This document shows, one piece after another, positions 7,844 through 15,016 of a stretch of 28,274 nucleotides of DNA (its first letter is position 1; each line of letters starts with the position of its first letter). The notes beneath the pieces are model-generated. The model saw nothing but the letters and a program-made list of their open reading frames with translations, searched no databases and was not told where the DNA came from. This DNA comes from an uncultured Veillonella sp. GTDB lineage: Bacteria; Bacillota; Negativicutes; Veillonellales; Veillonellaceae. The stretch spans positions 1 through 28,274 of the forward strand of contig CAKPSA010000008.1 in NCBI GenBank assembly GCA_934183145.1, read 5' to 3'. The translations under genes and the position numbers were made by a program.

Positions 7844-7873
7844 ATTATACTTGAATTAAAGCTACAAAGTCAG
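7844..7873 (-). promoter_or_regulatory. Candidate ireB-ruvX promoter
   Basis: CTGACT (7873-7868) and TATAAT (7849-7844) with an 18-bp spacer. The predicted start near 7837 places the perfect hairpin at the extreme 5' end of the transcript. Confidence 0.6.
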
Positions 7874-7937
7874 TAACTTTTTATGCATTATAAAATTTTT
7901 CTATAACAGATACAAGTATAATTATAAAATTATATGC

Positions 7938-10553
7938 CTATTGTAACATAGATGTTAACGCTTCACCACCAGCTTTTAATGCATCCATCAATTTAGCTGG
8001 TTCTTTACCACCTGCTTGAGCCATATCTGGACGGCCACCGCCATTACCACCAGCAACTTGAGCTGCGGCTTTTACGATGTTACCCGCTTTAGCACCTTTA
8101 GCTACTACATCTTTGGAAACTTTACATACAAAGTTAACTTTGTCATCACCCATAGCAGCGCCTACGAGAACTACGCCAGAACCATCTAATTTATCAAGGC
8201 CCATATCAGCTAGGTCACGTAATTCATCAACAGAGGAAGCTTTTACAGAAGCCGCTACAAATGCTACATCGCCAATCATAACCTTACCAGCAATGATATC
8301 AGCTGCACCAGCTGCAGAAACCTCTTTACGAATTTGTTCTAATTCTTTAGCCGTTTCTTTTGCTTCTGCCAATACTTGATGTAAGCGTTCTTCTACTTGA
8401 GGAGCTTTAGTTTTAAGTTCCCCTGCCATGCGTTCGATAGTCAAACGATCATGTTTTGCTGCATCAAGAGCTGCACGACCTGTAATCGCTTCAATACGAC
8501 GTACACCAGAACCGATACCAGCTTCAGAAGTTAAGCGGAAGGAACTAATGAAAGCAGTATTGCCTACATGAGAACCACCACATAATTCAACGGAGAAACC
8601 AGGAACCTCTACAACGCGAACTACATCGCCATATTTATCGCCAAAGAGTGCCATTGCACCTTTCGCTTTTGCTTCATCCATGGACATTTCAGCAATAGCT
8701 AGGTCTGTAGCTTTTAAAATCTCTTCATTTACAAGAGCTTCGATTTGATCAAGTTCCTCTTGTGTTACAGGGGAGAAATGAGTGAAGTCAAAGCGCAAGT
8801 AATCCGGAGTTACTAGAGAACCAGCTTGGTTAACATGCTCGCCAAGAACCTTTTTCAATGCCGCATGTAACAAATGTGTTGCTGTATGGTTGCGAGCCAT
8901 TGCTGCGCGACGATTTGTATCCACTTCAAGTGTTACATCATCACCTTCAGAGATAGAACCTTCTACAACAGTACCGATATGATATACAGTGCCTTCAGGT
9001 AAACGTTTTGTATTATGAACCTCTACCTTACCCATTGGGCCAACGATAAAGCCTGTATCACCTAATTGACCGCCCCCTTCAGCATGGAATGGAGTAGTGC
9101 GTACGATAACAGTAATTTCATCACCATCAGCTGCTGTTTGCAAGCGTTCAGAACCTTTACCAAGCATCAATACGGAGGATGCAGTTTCTGCTTCATCTTC
9201 AACAAGTTCTTCGTCTTTCAAGAACGTAATGTCTGGTGTTGCTACCTTCGCATCTTCTTTTACACGAGCTTCACGAGCGCGTTCACGTTGTTCCTTCATA
9301 GCTGCTTCAAAACCTTCATGGTCAATTGTAAAGCCACGTTCAGAAGCGATTTCTTCTGTTAATTCCCAAGGGAACCCATATGTATCATAGAGTTTAAATA
9401 CTTCTGTACCAGGAACTACAGTTGCCTTTTCAGCAGCAAGTGTATCGATTAAGGAGTTTAATAACTCAAGACCTTGTTCCAATGTTTGGTTAAAGCGTTC
9501 TTCTTCATTTTGTACAACACGTTTAACAAAGTCTTGTTTTTCCGCAATGGATTTAATACCAGGGCCAAGAATATCTACTACTACATCAACAAGTGGTGTT
9601 AAGAAGATACCTTCAATACCAAGCAAACGGCCATGACGTACAGCACGACGTAAAATACGACGCAATACGTAACCGCGACCTTCGTTGGATGGCAATACAC
9701 CATCAGAGATCAATGCAGTAACAGCACGAGCATGGTCAGCGATAACCTTCAAAGAAACATCTGTATTTGGATTTTCATTATATGTAACGCCAGCGTGTTT
9801 TGCAGTCGCTTCAATAATAGGGAAAATCAAATCTGTTTCAAAGTTTGTTTTGCAACCTTGCAATACGGAAGCCAATCGTTCAAGACCAGCGCCTGTATCG
9901 ATGTTTTTATGTTGCAATGGCTCATATGTGCCATCTGGCATTTTATTGAATTGAGTAAATACTAAGTTCCAGATTTCAAGATAGCGATCGCAGTCACAAC
10001 CTGGTGCACAGTTAGGATCATCACAACCATGTTCAGGACCTTGGTCGAAGAAGATTTCACTATCTGGACCACAAGGGCCTTCACCAATTTCCCAGAAGTT
10101 ATCTTCAAGGCGTGTAATGTGGCTTTCTTCTACACCACAATCATTATGCCATGTATCATAAGCTTCTTGGTCATCTGGATATACAGTGACATATAATCTA
10201 TTTTTGTCGAGTTTAATAACTTCAGTTAAGAACTCCCATGCCCAGTGAATCGCTTCTTTTTTGAAGTAATCACCGAAGGAGAAGTTACCAAGCATTTCAA
10301 AGAATGTATGGTGACGAGCTGTGCGGCCTACGTTTTCAAGGTCACCAGTACGCATACATTTTTGGCTTGTTGTAATACGATGACAAGGAGGTACCAATTT
10401 ACCTGTAAAGAAAGGCTTTAATGGCGCCATACCTGCCCCGATCAATAATAGAGACGGATCGTTTTCTGGAATAAGAGAAAAACTATCTAATTTTAAATGT
10501 CCTTTGCTTTCAAAAAACTGCAAGTATGCTTGACGCAGTTCATTACCCTTCAT
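7938..10553 (-). CDS. alaS: Alanyl-tRNA synthetase
   Basis: Charges tRNA-Ala. 871 aa, a typical full length. The class II core has RTARHHTFFEMLGNFSFGDY; the editing domain holds the zinc ligands H556 and H560 (HTATH) and C658 and H662 (CGGSH), all present; the C-Ala domain ends with GGNGGGRPDMAQAGG. A cysteine-rich stretch (residues about 176-189) is a further insertion known in many bacterial AlaRS. ATG at 10553 has AGGAGG about 10 nt upstream. Unlike thrS, I see no T-box in the 200-bp upstream region, so regulation is probably different. The gene lies upstream of ireB, an order conserved in Firmicutes. Confidence 0.98.
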   Translation of the reverse strand: MKGNELRQAYLQFFESKGHLKLDSFSLIPENDPSLLLIGAGMAPLKPFFTGKLVPPCHRITTSQKCMRTGDLENVGRTARHHTFFEMLGNFSFGDYFKKEAIHWAWEFLTEVIKLDKNRLYVTVYPDDQEAYDTWHNDCGVEESHITRLEDNFWEIGEGPCGPDSEIFFDQGPEHGCDDPNCAPGCDCDRYLEIWNLVFTQFNKMPDGTYEPLQHKNIDTGAGLERLASVLQGCKTNFETDLIFPIIEATAKHAGVTYNENPNTDVSLKVIADHARAVTALISDGVLPSNEGRGYVLRRILRRAVRHGRLLGIEGIFLTPLVDVVVDILGPGIKSIAEKQDFVKRVVQNEEERFNQTLEQGLELLNSLIDTLAAEKATVVPGTEVFKLYDTYGFPWELTEEIASERGFTIDHEGFEAAMKEQRERAREARVKEDAKVATPDITFLKDEELVEDEAETASSVLMLGKGSERLQTAADGDEITVIVRTTPFHAEGGGQLGDTGFIVGPMGKVEVHNTKRLPEGTVYHIGTVVEGSISEGDDVTLEVDTNRRAAMARNHTATHLLHAALKKVLGEHVNQAGSLVTPDYLRFDFTHFSPVTQEELDQIEALVNEEILKATDLAIAEMSMDEAKAKGAMALFGDKYGDVVRVVEVPGFSVELCGGSHVGNTAFISSFRLTSEAGIGSGVRRIEAITGRAALDAAKHDRLTIERMAGELKTKAPQVEERLHQVLAEAKETAKELEQIRKEVSAAGAADIIAGKVMIGDVAFVAASVKASSVDELRDLADMGLDKLDGSGVVLVGAAMGDDKVNFVCKVSKDVVAKGAKAGNIVKAAAQVAGGNGGGRPDMAQAGGKEPAKLMDALKAGGEALTSMLQ

Positions 10554-10585
10554 GTGTATATTCCTCCTAAAATTATTTACTCTTC

Positions 10586-10591
10586 ATTATA
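10586..10591 (-). promoter_or_regulatory. Candidate -10 box for alaS
   Basis: TATAAT about 33 nt before the alaS start. No convincing -35 at 16-18 bp; TTGATA occurs 21 bp upstream. The rest of the gap 10592-10697 shows nothing else I can name. Confidence 0.45.
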
Positions 10592-10690
10592 ACGTAAAAC
10601 CGATATAAAATCTATCAAAAACATTGAGGTCATGCGGAGTTCCTATACTTTTACAATGAGAAAAAGTTAGGATAAAATTCAAGTTTTTCA

Positions 10691-10749
10691 TAAACGAAAA
10701 AGAGGTTATACAAATCAACAGAACATAATTGATTCGTATAGCCTCTTTT
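10691..10749 (-). terminator. Strong terminator after the NlpC/P60 gene
   Basis: Two 21-base arms (10698-10718 and 10729-10749) pair almost perfectly, with AAAAGAGG on one side and CCTCTTTT on the other, around a 10-nt loop. TTTTTCG follows on the minus strand. The arms are A/T-ended, so it may stop transcription from both sides. Confidence 0.9.
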
Positions 10750-10769
10750 AAAGCTAGTAATGTATTAGC

Positions 10770-11579
10770 TTATATAACACGTTTTGCGCCGATATAGCGT
10801 TCACCCCAATAGCCAGTATCAAGATCTGCTACTGCTACACCACGACTGGAAGTGGCGCTGATGAACTTACCATCACCAATATAAATACCGGAGTGAGACG
10901 GACCTGGCTCATATGTTTCAAAGAATACCAAATCCCCGGCTTTCAAGTTTGCACGAGAAACTTCAACACCTACGTTATATTGTTCATCTGCCAAACGTGG
11001 TAGAGAGATACCTTGTTTTGCAAATACATATTTAACGTAACCAGAGCAGTCAAAACCACTTGGAGTAGTGCCACCAAATACATATGGTACACCGCGATAT
11101 TTGTCTGCTTCTGCCAAAATAGCATGGATGCTATTTGGTGTTTCATTTTTTGTAATATTATTTAATTTAATATTTTTGCCCGCAATGGATTGACCTGCAA
11201 TACGACGAGACGTCGCATTGTTGTTTGTGAAAGCGGATTTCGTCGCCACTGCTTTAGTCGCCGCATTTTGAGTCAATACAGCCTTCGTAGAACGAGGAGC
11301 ACTCATCAATGCATTATACGTAGCAGGACCTACGATACCGTCCACTGGTAAACCACGATCTTGTTGGAACAGACGAACTGCCCATTTCGTTTCTTTACCA
11401 TATACACCATTTTTATCTGTAGCATTATAACCGTGTTTAATTAGTTGTTGTTGAACCGCTGTAACACTTTTGCCCTTATCACCATATTGTAATGTTGTTG
11501 CACCTACCATGGCTGTTGTGGCACACACAAAAGTTAATGTTAATGCCGTTATTTTAACCTTACTATATTTTGACTTCAT
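10770..11579 (-). CDS. Secreted NlpC/P60 peptidoglycan endopeptidase with PG-binding domain
   Basis: Probable gamma-D-glutamyl-meso-diaminopimelate type endopeptidase acting in the cell wall. Signal peptide residues 1-27 (basic start, hydrophobic core, cleavage near VGA). A peptidoglycan-binding type 1 domain covers about residues 29-92 (LQYGDKGKSVTAVQQQL, GVYGKETKWAVRLFQ, DGIVGPATYNAL). A linker rich in Thr, Ala and Asn follows to about 148. The NlpC/P60 domain covers about 150-269 with catalytic C178 in GFDCSGYV and H229 in SHSGIYIG. The ATG at 11579 is chosen because AAAGGAAG sits 5 nt upstream; a TTG at 11594 lacks this. It follows the glycosyltransferase with an 83-bp gap and no strong terminator, so they may share an mRNA. 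Confidence 0.94.
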   Translation of the reverse strand: MKSKYSKVKITALTLTFVCATTAMVGATTLQYGDKGKSVTAVQQQLIKHGYNATDKNGVYGKETKWAVRLFQQDRGLPVDGIVGPATYNALMSAPRSTKAVLTQNAATKAVATKSAFTNNNATSRRIAGQSIAGKNIKLNNITKNETPNSIHAILAEADKYRGVPYVFGGTTPSGFDCSGYVKYVFAKQGISLPRLADEQYNVGVEVSRANLKAGDLVFFETYEPGPSHSGIYIGDGKFISATSSRGVAVADLDTGYWGERYIGAKRVI

Positions 11580-11662
11580 ATGCTTCCTTTCCAAAAACTT
11601 TTAAAGTAAGTTATTTATTCAAAATATACTAACCGTCTATTTATTTGCATTCACAAATACAG

Positions 11663-12673
11663 CTAGTCTTCTTTGCTTTTGTGAGTATAAGTCTCAGGTG
11701 CCATAAACACATCTGCACTACTAGGTCCAAGTAATGGAGCCTCTTCATGCTCATCAAAGTTTATAGCTGACTTAACCCAATACAAAGGCCGTTGCTTCAC
11801 CTCTTCAAAAATACGACCTACATACTCGCCAATAATTCCCAGTCCGACGAGTTGAATTCCACCAATAAACAAAATTGATACGCCCAAGGTTGTCCATCCA
11901 TTCAAGGCTTGACCCGTAAGATATACATACAAGAGGTGTAATATAAGCAAGAAGCTTAACCCACCACATAGTACACCGACGTACAAAGCAGCCCGTAAAG
12001 GAACTCTTGAAAAGGCGGTTACCCCATCGAGAGCAAATCGTATCATTTTGCGCACACTAAACTTTGAGACCCCTGCAAAACGAGGTGGCGCCACAAAGTG
12101 TAGCTCAGCTTGTCTGTACCCTAAGGCACCGACAATACCGCGCAAGAAACGACCATGTTCTCTGAAACGTTTCAATGTGCCCAATGCTTTACTATTCATG
12201 AGACGGAAATCAGATCCACCTTCAACAATAGGAACATCAGCCATTTTGTTCATTAGTTTGTAATAATACTTAGACGTGAAAGATTTAGCCCAACTAGCAT
12301 CTTCAGTTGAATCGCGTATGGTGCGCACCACATCATACCCCGACTCCCACAATCTAACAAGTTCAGGAATCAGAGCCGGTGGATGCTGCATGTCACCGTC
12401 CATTGTAATAACTGCATCTCCATGAGCATAATCAAGACCACAAGTAAGTGCTGTCTGATGCCCAAAATTACGAGCAAGCAATAACACTTTGACATGTTTA
12501 TCATTGTAAGCAATTTCACGCAATATCATAGGTGACGAATCACTAGAACCGTCATCTACATAGATTAATTCATAATCGTACGTGAGTCCTGACATAACAT
12601 CAGTTACAGCTTTATAAAAATTCGCTATGTTCTCTTCTTCGTTATATACAGGCACTACAATAGAAAGTAACAT
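11663..12673 (-). CDS. Family 2 membrane glycosyltransferase (polyprenyl-phosphate sugar transferase type)
   Basis: 336 aa. The N-terminal GT-A domain has LSIVVPVYNEEENI, the YVDDGSSDSS motif and MDGDMQHPP with the metal-binding aspartates; KMIRFALDGVTAFS is typical of the GtrB/YkoT/CsbB branch. Two transmembrane segments follow (about residues 228-252 and 262-285), then LGIIGEYVGRIFEEVKQRP, a motif of this branch. Such enzymes move a sugar from a nucleotide donor onto undecaprenyl phosphate at the inner face of the membrane for later envelope decoration. The sugar cannot be told. No flippase or receiving transferase lies beside it. ATG at 12673 is preceded by GGAGGA. The C-terminal roughly 30 residues are an acidic, poorly conserved-looking tail. 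Confidence 0.92.
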   Translation of the reverse strand: MLLSIVVPVYNEEENIANFYKAVTDVMSGLTYDYELIYVDDGSSDSSPMILREIAYNDKHVKVLLLARNFGHQTALTCGLDYAHGDAVITMDGDMQHPPALIPELVRLWESGYDVVRTIRDSTEDASWAKSFTSKYYYKLMNKMADVPIVEGGSDFRLMNSKALGTLKRFREHGRFLRGIVGALGYRQAELHFVAPPRFAGVSKFSVRKMIRFALDGVTAFSRVPLRAALYVGVLCGGLSFLLILHLLYVYLTGQALNGWTTLGVSILFIGGIQLVGLGIIGEYVGRIFEEVKQRPLYWVKSAINFDEHEEAPLLGPSSADVFMAPETYTHKSKED

Positions 12674-12700
12674 AAATCCTCCAAAGTATTTTACTCACAT

Positions 12701-12729
12701 ATTTTAAGTTAATTAGTAAATTAAGGCAA
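12701..12729 (-). promoter_or_regulatory. Candidate glycosyltransferase promoter
   Basis: TTGCCT (12729-12724) and TAAAAT (12706-12701) are 17 bp apart and about 28 bp before the start codon. A second possibility, TTGTCA with a TAATTT box, overlaps just upstream. Confidence 0.5.
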
Positions 12730-12739
12730 ATCAACAAGG

Positions 12740-12768
12740 TTGACAATAAGCAAAATTATATCTATAAA
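12740..12768 (+). promoter_or_regulatory. Orphan plus-strand promoter-like sequence
   Basis: Perfect TTGACA (12740-12745), 17-bp spacer, TATAAA (12763-12768). No plus-strand gene follows. A 5-3-5 inverted repeat (TCAAC AAG GTTGA, 12731-12743) overlaps the -35. In AT-rich DNA a chance match is possible. Confidence 0.45.
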
Positions 12769-13159
12769 TCCAGTAACTATGCGACTTCTTTAAACTCTAT
12801 AGACTTTTTCCTTCATTTGTCTTATATATAAGCAATACAAATAAATAACATCTTTATTTATATAAAACATTACTTAATTCGTAGTATTATAAAATAAATT
12901 TATATATATAAATATAGCTAAAATGCTTATATTAACTATATTAATTAGCAATTAATCAAAATATAAAATATATTTTTAACACTAAATAGGCACGACCCTA
13001 TTGACTTCATCTATCTTTCATAAAAACAACCTAATTTTACAGATTAACCTTTGCATAAAGCAATTATATATACCAAAAATGCGAATAAAACACTTACAAT
13101 ATAAAAATAAAGCTAATCAAATGGTACCTACAAAGAGTACCACCAACATATTCTCCCCT

Positions 13160-13191
13160 AGAGAGAAGAAAGAGACCCTTATAAGGGTCTC
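13160..13191 (-). terminator. Terminator of the hydrogenase operon
   Basis: GAGACCCTTATAAGGGTCTC (13191-13172) forms an 8-bp GC-rich stem with a TATA loop, followed on the minus strand by TTTCTTCTCTCT. It starts 5 bp after the stop of the HupH-like gene. Confidence 0.8.
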
Positions 13192-13196
13192 CTATA

Positions 13197-13574
13197 TTAT
13201 AGGCCAGCAGCATCTATCCAAGATTGTAAATCTTCCTCTGCTAGCTCCATATCCTCTTCATATGCACCAGCCACAACTGGATACTTAGCCACCTCTACGG
13301 TGTGCAAAATCGAATCATCTCGGCCATTCTTGAAGGTACCAATCCAAATTCCAGAGAATTGAGATTCATACCATTCTACAGGCTGATCAGTTTCATTGAA
13401 GTTAATCGTAATATGACCACGACCAAGCGTTTCTAATACTTCTACTTGTTCTTCCTCTGCGAGACCAGTTTTTTCTATATAAATAGAATAGGTCTCACCT
13501 GTTTCACGCAAATTTTTAAGAGCTAAACGCAACTCATTTAAAACAGCACGAACATTACCATAATTTTCAATCAT
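13197..13574 (-). CDS. HupH/HyaF C-terminal domain-like hydrogenase accessory protein (125 aa)
   Basis: The sequence pattern fits the HupH hydrogenase expression protein C-terminal domain: an N-terminal helix VLNELRLALKNLRETGE, a short strand, then GRGHITINF, then QFSGIWIGTFKNG and TVEVAKYP. HupH/HyaF proteins help assemble the NiFe hydrogenase small subunit. Typical HupH/HyaF proteins are about 280 aa with two such regions; this one is a single free-standing unit. ATG at 13574 has AGGAG at 5 nt. It is the last gene of the hydrogenase operon and ends just before a terminator. The family call comes from pattern memory and from context, so it should be treated as probable rather than certain. 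Confidence 0.75.
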   Translation of the reverse strand: MIENYGNVRAVLNELRLALKNLRETGETYSIYIEKTGLAEEEQVEVLETLGRGHITINFNETDQPVEWYESQFSGIWIGTFKNGRDDSILHTVEVAKYPVVAGAYEEDMELAEEDLQSWIDAAGL

Positions 13575-13607
13575 AAATACTCCTATCAGAGATAATTTTT
13601 ACATCTT

Positions 13608-13625
13608 ATAAGCTCATTAGCTTAT
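13608..13625 (-). other. Small hairpin spanning the end of the protease gene
   Basis: ATAAGCT and AGCTTAT pair perfectly over 7 bp around a 4-nt loop, covering the stop codon of the maturation protease gene. No T-run follows. It could be an mRNA processing or stability element between hyaD and the HupH-like gene. Confidence 0.4.
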
Positions 13626-14200
13626 TTATTAGGCTCTGCAGTTACACCCCAGCCTCGAAGAACATTTAGTACACGTTCTTTCACCTCTGGCAATACTTTT
13701 TGTACAGGTGCGCTAGGTTCAAAACCAATCTCCAACGATTCTGGCTCCACGCCAATAACTACTGCATCCTCTAAAGGATCCTCTTGAATGGCACGGATTC
13801 GCAAGATATCTTGCATCCCTACTTCATGCACAGAAATATGTTCAGTGAAATATTGTTCTAATTCCTTATGTGGGAACTCATATACAGTTCCAGGCGCTTC
13901 CCCACCATTAATAGCATCTACAAGAAGGATTTTCTTCATGCCCCGCATATACGTAAGCAGTTCCATTCCCATAGTTCCACCATCAATAATAGAAATAGCC
14001 GGTGTAAATGTGAAAGTTTCTTTCAACTCTTTTACTACATGAACACCTAGCCCTTCATCAGTAAGTAATATATTCCCTACACCAAGTAAAACAATTTCAT
14101 TATTTCCATCATCATAAAGGCTATTTAAATCAATACGCGGACCCTCTGAGTCCGCGTATTGTTCCAAGCCACTGATGATTTCAGTACTTGTATTAGTCAT
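13622..14200 (-). CDS. hyaD: NiFe hydrogenase maturation endopeptidase (HyaD/HybD type)
   Basis: Peptidase family M52 protein that removes the C-terminal tail of the hydrogenase large subunit after nickel insertion. 192 aa; the family core is about 160 and here has about 38 extra N-terminal residues. Nickel-sensing residues are seen in GNILLTDEG (Glu), IDGGTMGMELL (Asp) and HISVHEVGMQDIL (His). I chose ATG at 14200, which overlaps the end of the cytochrome b gene by 8 bp; a longer frame to 14332 reads inside that gene in another frame. The upstream ribosome site is weak, so coupling to the cytochrome gene is likely. The large subunit in this operon carries a matching cleavable tail. Confidence 0.93.
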   Translation of the reverse strand: MTNTSTEIISGLEQYADSEGPRIDLNSLYDDGNNEIVLLGVGNILLTDEGLGVHVVKELKETFTFTPAISIIDGGTMGMELLTYMRGMKKILLVDAINGGEAPGTVYEFPHKELEQYFTEHISVHEVGMQDILRIRAIQEDPLEDAVVIGVEPESLEIGFEPSAPVQKVLPEVKERVLNVLRGWGVTAEPNK

Positions 14201-15002
14201 TTTCTTGTAATTCTCTTTCTCTAGGATCGTTAGGATCACTTGGACGATATGTTGTACCAGATGGTTTATCGATACGTTCACCACGACGGCGTTTGCCATT
14301 GAGGTCTTCAATATCGATAGGGTCATGTGCATAATACTTCATACCGGAAACCATGGCAGATACTTCGCCAGATTCTTCCATAACGTCTTCTCGGAATGCC
14401 ATGTACACATGAATGATAGTAAAGAACAAGAAACCCCAAGCAATATAGTGATGGATAATATGAACCTTGTATTCACCACCAAATAATGTAACAACTGGAG
14501 CAAATAAAGTTCCTAGAATACCATTAGGATCAACCATTGAATACATTGCAAAACCTGTTAGGATTTCGAAGAAGAACATAATATACACCATCATGTACGC
14601 AGTTCTCGCCAAGGAGTTACGAAGCCAATGATGTTCATGCTTTTGAGGAATCATCAAATAATGCAATGTAGTTTCTTTAAGACCATACCAATACCGTTTT
14701 TGACGGAATTTAGGTAATAGTCTGTCCCCTCGATTCCAAAGAGCACCAGCAAATCGGAAGATAAAGGAGAATGTTAAGATAACCCCCGCAATGAAATGGA
14801 TACGACGCATAGTTTCCATAGAGAACCAACCATCAATTGCAAAGGTTGGCTCTGGATTACCTGTAATAGCCGCAAAGCCCGGATCGCCGATATATAGGCC
14901 AGTCCAGAATAAAGCCGTTACACTAAGCACCATAGTCCAGTGGAATATGCGCAGCCATAAACTAAATACGACATACGCCTTTTTGTCAGTATGTATTAAC
15001 AT
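14193..15002 (-). CDS. hyaC: NiFe hydrogenase cytochrome b subunit
   Basis: Diheme membrane subunit that passes electrons from the hydrogenase small subunit to quinone. 269 aa with four hydrophobic segments (about residues 22-40, 68-88, 134-156, 184-203). Histidines fitting the heme ligands are H21 (RIFHW), H69 (RRIHF), H184 or H185 (HIIHHY) and H198 (IIHVY). The C-terminal 55 residues are charged and probably cytoplasmic. ATG at 15002 has GGTGG about 8 nt upstream and is 14 bp after the large-subunit stop. The family also includes formate dehydrogenase gamma-type cytochromes, but the hydrogenase context decides. Confidence 0.93.
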   Translation of the reverse strand: MLIHTDKKAYVVFSLWLRIFHWTMVLSVTALFWTGLYIGDPGFAAITGNPEPTFAIDGWFSMETMRRIHFIAGVILTFSFIFRFAGALWNRGDRLLPKFRQKRYWYGLKETTLHYLMIPQKHEHHWLRNSLARTAYMMVYIMFFFEILTGFAMYSMVDPNGILGTLFAPVVTLFGGEYKVHIIHHYIAWGFLFFTIIHVYMAFREDVMEESGEVSAMVSGMKYYAHDPIDIEDLNGKRRRGERIDKPSGTTYRPSDPNDPRERELQEND

Positions 15003-15016
15003 AAGCCCACCACCCT

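Larger units (their letters stand above)
12674..13159. other. AT-rich intergenic region without a convincing gene
   Basis: About 490 bp of visibly AT-rich DNA with alternating TATA tracts around 12890-12920 and a CTTATATATAAG palindrome at 12821-12832. Open frames here have no ribosome binding site and run into real genes. It separates the hydrogenase operon terminator from the glycosyltransferase promoter. A plus-strand promoter-like sequence is the only feature without a matching gene. Confidence 0.7.

Noticed and set aside
10554..10769. Possible T-box leader before alaS
   Set aside because: No AGGGTGG-type T-box core or specifier-stem motifs were found; only a -10 box and the neighbouring gene's terminator.
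12838..12861. AAATAAA/TTTATTT inverted repeat in the AT-rich gap
   Set aside because: Only A/T pairs with a 7-nt loop; expected by chance in such DNA.
13001..13288. 95-codon plus-strand open frame in the AT-rich gap
   Set aside because: No ribosome site, crosses the operon terminator and enters the HupH-like gene on the opposite strand.
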